This document shows positions 61,599-64,000 of a DNA stretch of 64,000 nucleotides, piece by piece; positions within the stretch are counted from its first letter, which is position 1; each line of letters starts with the position of its first letter. The stretch spans positions 5,410 through 69,409 of the forward strand of contig NZ_DATJCA010000041.1 in assembly GCF_035515035.1 (NCBI RefSeq). Reading direction: 5' to 3'. Origin of the DNA: Gelidibacter sp035515035 (lineage in GTDB: Bacteria > Bacteroidota > Bacteroidia > Flavobacteriales > Flavobacteriaceae). The notes beneath the pieces were generated by a model, which saw only the letters and a program-made list of their open reading frames with translations, was not told where the DNA came from and made no database searches. The translations under genes and the position numbers were made by a program.

Positions 61599-62627
61599 AT
61601 GATAACAATTGCATCTAAAGTAAACGATCTTAAATCTTTTTTCGATATTCTTCAAAATAAAATTGGTGGTACGTTAACACAAAGTACAACCGAGTGTAAA
61701 CTTGAAATAAAGAATAACGTAGCCACCGGGAGTATCCGTTCTATCCTTTTGGAAGATGGAATATCGGTTCTTGAATTTGACATTCTTACTAGTGAGAACA
61801 TAGAGATCAGTATTGACGCACTCCTTGAAACTCACGTGAATTTCATGTATTGCTCAAAAGGAAAATTATCCCATTCTTTTAGCAAGAACACAGAAAATGA
61901 CACTAACGACAATAAAACGAAAACGATTGACGCTTTCCAGACCAGTATTGTCGCCAATATCATTTCAGGACAAAACATCATCCTTATCGAAAAAGATGTT
62001 GAAACCGTTGCCACACTCATTTCGGTCAACACACAAGGAAGCAATGACTCTGAATGGAGTACAAGTTTGAAAGAGGTTTTTATATCAGGCAAAACAGACG
62101 ACTATTTATACATTGGTTCTTATAACCTAAAAATAGCCGAAAGCATCAAACAGCTTCAAAGCATTAGACAAGAAGGCTTGGTTAGGAAGTTATTGACCAA
62201 AGGCATTGTCAACGTCATTTTGGCGCTTGAAATAGAACATCATAACAAGGATATAGCAAACTTGGAGATGGAGCCTACAACACTAACTAAAATGGAAATA
62301 AACTCCATTGCAGAACTGACCGATTATATCAACGAGTTCCCTGATTTAGACCATAAGGTGGAAAACTTAAGCGACCGTGTTGGCTTGTCTGCTGCCAAAT
62401 TACAAGAAGGTTTTAAGTTTCAACACGGATTGACGGTATGTGAATATATTCGTTTTGTGAGATTGACCAAGTCAGAAGACCTGATCATCAATACCGACTT
62501 GAACATCTCGGAAATTGTGTATAGCGTAGGATTTACCAGCAGAAGCTATTTCTCGAAAATCTTCAAGGAACGTTTTGACTGTACACCTAGTGATTACAAA
62601 AAAAATAAGTTAGCTGTATCAGCATAA
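61599..62627 (+). CDS. AraC-family regulator of the flavobacterial IGGTLT-type
   Basis: Protein of 342 residues. The N-terminal half (about 1-200) is a sensor domain with FDILQNKIGGTLTQSTTECK, then IRSILLEDGISVLEFDILTS and MYCSKGKLSHSF, a layout common to a large group of flavobacterial AraC proteins. The HTH part at the end reads LSDRVGLSAAKLQEGFKFQH, EYIRFVRLTKSEDLI, ISEIVYSVGFTSRSYFSKIF and KERFDCTPSDYKKNK. Ligand and targets are unknown. A clear terminator follows. Confidence 0.88.
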   Translation: MITIASKVNDLKSFFDILQNKIGGTLTQSTTECKLEIKNNVATGSIRSILLEDGISVLEFDILTSENIEISIDALLETHVNFMYCSKGKLSHSFSKNTENDTNDNKTKTIDAFQTSIVANIISGQNIILIEKDVETVATLISVNTQGSNDSEWSTSLKEVFISGKTDDYLYIGSYNLKIAESIKQLQSIRQEGLVRKLLTKGIVNVILALEIEHHNKDIANLEMEPTTLTKMEINSIAELTDYINEFPDLDHKVENLSDRVGLSAAKLQEGFKFQHGLTVCEYIRFVRLTKSEDLIINTDLNISEIVYSVGFTSRSYFSKIFKERFDCTPSDYKKNKLAVSA

Positions 62628-62947
62628 TATATATTTCTATTTCGTACTTCAAGGGATTTTAGTACTTAATTCGAAAGAGCTCTAATGAAAATTAGGGCTC
62701 TTTTACTTTTTAATACGTTGCTTAATTAATAATTGCGCGCGCTTTTGTGCACTTATCAAAATTATTTTCTAACTATCAACCAGATGGAAACTCCATAAAC
62801 CTTTTGGAACCCACTTAAAAAAAGATAAGAAATGAGCTTCATAATGAACTCCAATTAAGTCTTTGGATAGGCATTAAATTCCTTCAATTTGTTTATGTTG
62901 AAAACTACTCTTTGCGGATCAAGTCATAAACTTGTGGGATTTCAAGA
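62628..62947. other. 320-nt gap before the insertion sequence
   Basis: Apart from the terminator at 62674-62710, no gene or clear promoter is seen. The left end of the insertion sequence probably lies in this gap. A short inverted pair CAAGT/ACTTG sits near 62919-62935. Confidence 0.4.
62674..62710 (+). terminator. Terminator after the AraC gene
   Basis: A 13-bp stem (AAAGAGCTCTAAT with ATTAGGGCTCTTT, one wobble) with GAAA loop and following T-rich tail. It lies 46 nt after the stop codon. Confidence 0.75.
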
Positions 62948-63901
62948 TTATGCAAAAATTGTAGTGAGTCTATACAGGAAGAATTCTACATTCCTAACAC
63001 CCCTGAACTGCGCCCTAAAAGCTTTTATCTTGGCATTGAAAGATTCCGCCGAGGCATTGGTGCTTCTGTTATCAAAGTAGTTCAATATGTTTTGATAATG
63101 GATGGCCATTGTTCTGGATATGGTGCTAAAGCTTTTGAATGCGGCCTGTCTTACTTTTTCGTCCCACTTGGCCAATCTTATGAGTGCCGATGTCTTGTCC
63201 TTTGTACTGTTGTAAATCCAAGATAGATTTTGACATAACCTATATGCTTTTTCCAGATCGGGATAACGTTCAAAAAGTATTCCTGCTCTTTTAGATTAAT
63301 TTTCAGTCCATTTGCCGCTTGATTTATACAGGAGATATCTGCTTCTGGCCAATAGTTGTTTAAGAGTGTCTTCATTGGGCAATAACTCTGGAGTGTATTT
63401 TATGGATTTGCTCCTGGCGTTTTCTATGGCATCATTTTCAGTATCGAGAGCTTCCCATCTGTGCTTGATCCTGATTTCCTGTAGGGCATCCAATACCAAT
63501 TTCTGTACGTGGAAACGGTCTATGACCAAGGTGGTTTCCGGGAAGGACCTTCTGACGATTAGACCCATGTTCCCTGCCATATCCAAGGTAACCTCCCTAA
63601 CTGTTCGTCTTTGTTTTAGAGGGATCTGTTGTAATATTCTTATCACATCCTCTGCCTTGGTGCCCTTGGCCATGGCCACTATGGCGCCCTTCTTTCCCTT
63701 GGCTCCTTTATTGGTTACTATGGTGTAGAGTTCGCCATTGGAAAAGGCAGTCTCGTCGATTGAAAGGTAGCTTCCCAGATTTTTGGGGAACAGGATCCAT
63801 TGCTTGGCATGCGCCTTTTGGTCCCAGGACTTAAAATCGCTCAGATAATCTTTGTACTGTCTTTGCAGGCTTCTGGGGCTTACGCCATAAAATTGTGCCA
63901 C
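62948..63901 (-). pseudogene. ISL3-like transposase with in-frame stop
   Basis: The DDE transposase reads from a GTG at 63901. SIDETAF holds the first Asp (49), VTLDMAGNM the second (107), and VIDRFHVQKLV follows. After 201 residues it meets a TAA at 63296-63298. The same frame goes on without shift: SKRAGILFERYPDLEKAYRL, then the C-terminal block NASAESFNAKIKAFRAQFRG with the catalytic-type Glu, ending at 62948. CAA to TAA would be one base change, and a Gln fits the family here. The upstream partner frame (63924-64000) is separate, so the element may also need frameshifting. Probably inactive unless the stop is read through. Confidence 0.75.
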
Positions 63902-63923
63902 AACCGAAGTGCTCGTGGCATTG

Positions 63924-64000
63924 TTACTGACGGATCTCTTTTAAAAAAGCAGCAAACTCACTAGTGATCCTAGTTCCTTTTGCTACCAATTCCCAATCTC
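63924..64000 (-). CDS. ISAon1-type transposase N-terminal frame (cut by window edge)
   Basis: The last 25 codons of an upstream frame are visible, DWELVAKGTRITSEF then AAFLKEIRQ and stop. It resembles the N-terminal ORF of ISAon1-type elements. The transposase frame is +1 relative to it. A TTTTTTAAAAG run (63951-63939 region) near its end could be a slip site. Confidence 0.5.
   Translation of the reverse strand, partial: DWELVAKGTRITSEFAAFLKEIRQ

Larger units (their letters stand above)
62948..64000 (-). mobile_element. ISL3/ISAon1-like insertion sequence, right part outside the window
   Basis: The element is recognised from its transposase. The 5' part of the element continues past base 64000, and the left end was not pinned; it probably lies between 62880 and 62948. 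No target-site duplication can be tested here. Confidence 0.7.

Noticed and set aside
62889..63080. Plus-strand frame over the end of the transposase
   Set aside because: It is antisense to clear transposase sequence.
1..64000. CRISPR array, tRNA or rRNA gene
   Set aside because: All gaps were read on both strands; no regularly spaced repeats, cloverleaf patterns or rRNA stretches were seen.

Overview
The window looks like chromosomal DNA of a member of the Flavobacteriaceae (Bacteroidota). Supporting signs are low GC, TAnnTTTG-type -7 promoter elements without strong Shine-Dalgarno sites, a type IX secretion (T9SS) protein of the PorZ type with a C-terminal YPNPV sorting-domain motif, a short-chain-dehydrogenase type threonine dehydrogenase, an ISAon1/ISL3-like transposase, and flavobacterial-style AraC regulators and single-domain response regulators. 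The genus cannot be fixed from the sequence alone. No rRNA, tRNA, CRISPR array, plasmid or phage module was seen. The only mobile DNA recognised is a damaged insertion sequence at the right edge.

Layout. 1-9.8 kb: a minus-strand run porZ-recO-TonB receptor (the receptor is cut by the left edge), NADP-type glutamate dehydrogenase with a divergent outer-membrane-like protein, a PLP cystathionine enzyme, a lipoprotein, an ArsC/Spx-like protein and a thioesterase. 10-25 kb: housekeeping genes yicC-gmk-nadD, a large NMO-like protein of unknown role, yraN, an LD-carboxypeptidase, metG, two small lipoproteins (META, NlpE), tex, a Ca/Na antiporter, a histone-deacetylase-fold enzyme and a tail-less ssb. 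25-33 kb: a TlpA-like thioredoxin lipoprotein and a complete urease operon ureABC-E-F-G-D followed by a nickel-permease-like gene. 33-41 kb: a methyltransferase, a zinc-ribbon protein, a CBS protein, an M28 membrane peptidase, an epimerase-like protein, a TPR protein and an M13 peptidase.

41-47 kb: a hybrid histidine kinase (kinase, receiver and Hpt domains) converges on and overlaps a sigma54-dependent NtrC-type regulator, next to three tandem genes for small secreted PepSY-like proteins. Sigma54-like sites lie upstream of the kinase gene and of the first paralogue. 47-53 kb: threonine dehydrogenase, a DUF2383 protein, a lemA-DUF2207 pair, an OmpA-family protein and an AraC regulator. 54-62.7 kb: a signalling island with two receiver/kinase pairs (one kinase has seven PAS domains, the other a CHASE3 sensor), two AraC regulators and two very small genes, one of the Lmo0937 membrane type. 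62.9-64 kb: the ISL3-like transposase, broken by an in-frame stop.

The observations most worth a second look are: the missing flap cysteine in UreC; the kinase/NtrC/PepSY module with sigma54-like sites; an 86-bp identity between two PepSY paralogues that suggests gene conversion; the NMO-like enzyme; the dense receiver/kinase/AraC island; and a palindrome whose hairpin ends one base before the yraN start codon.
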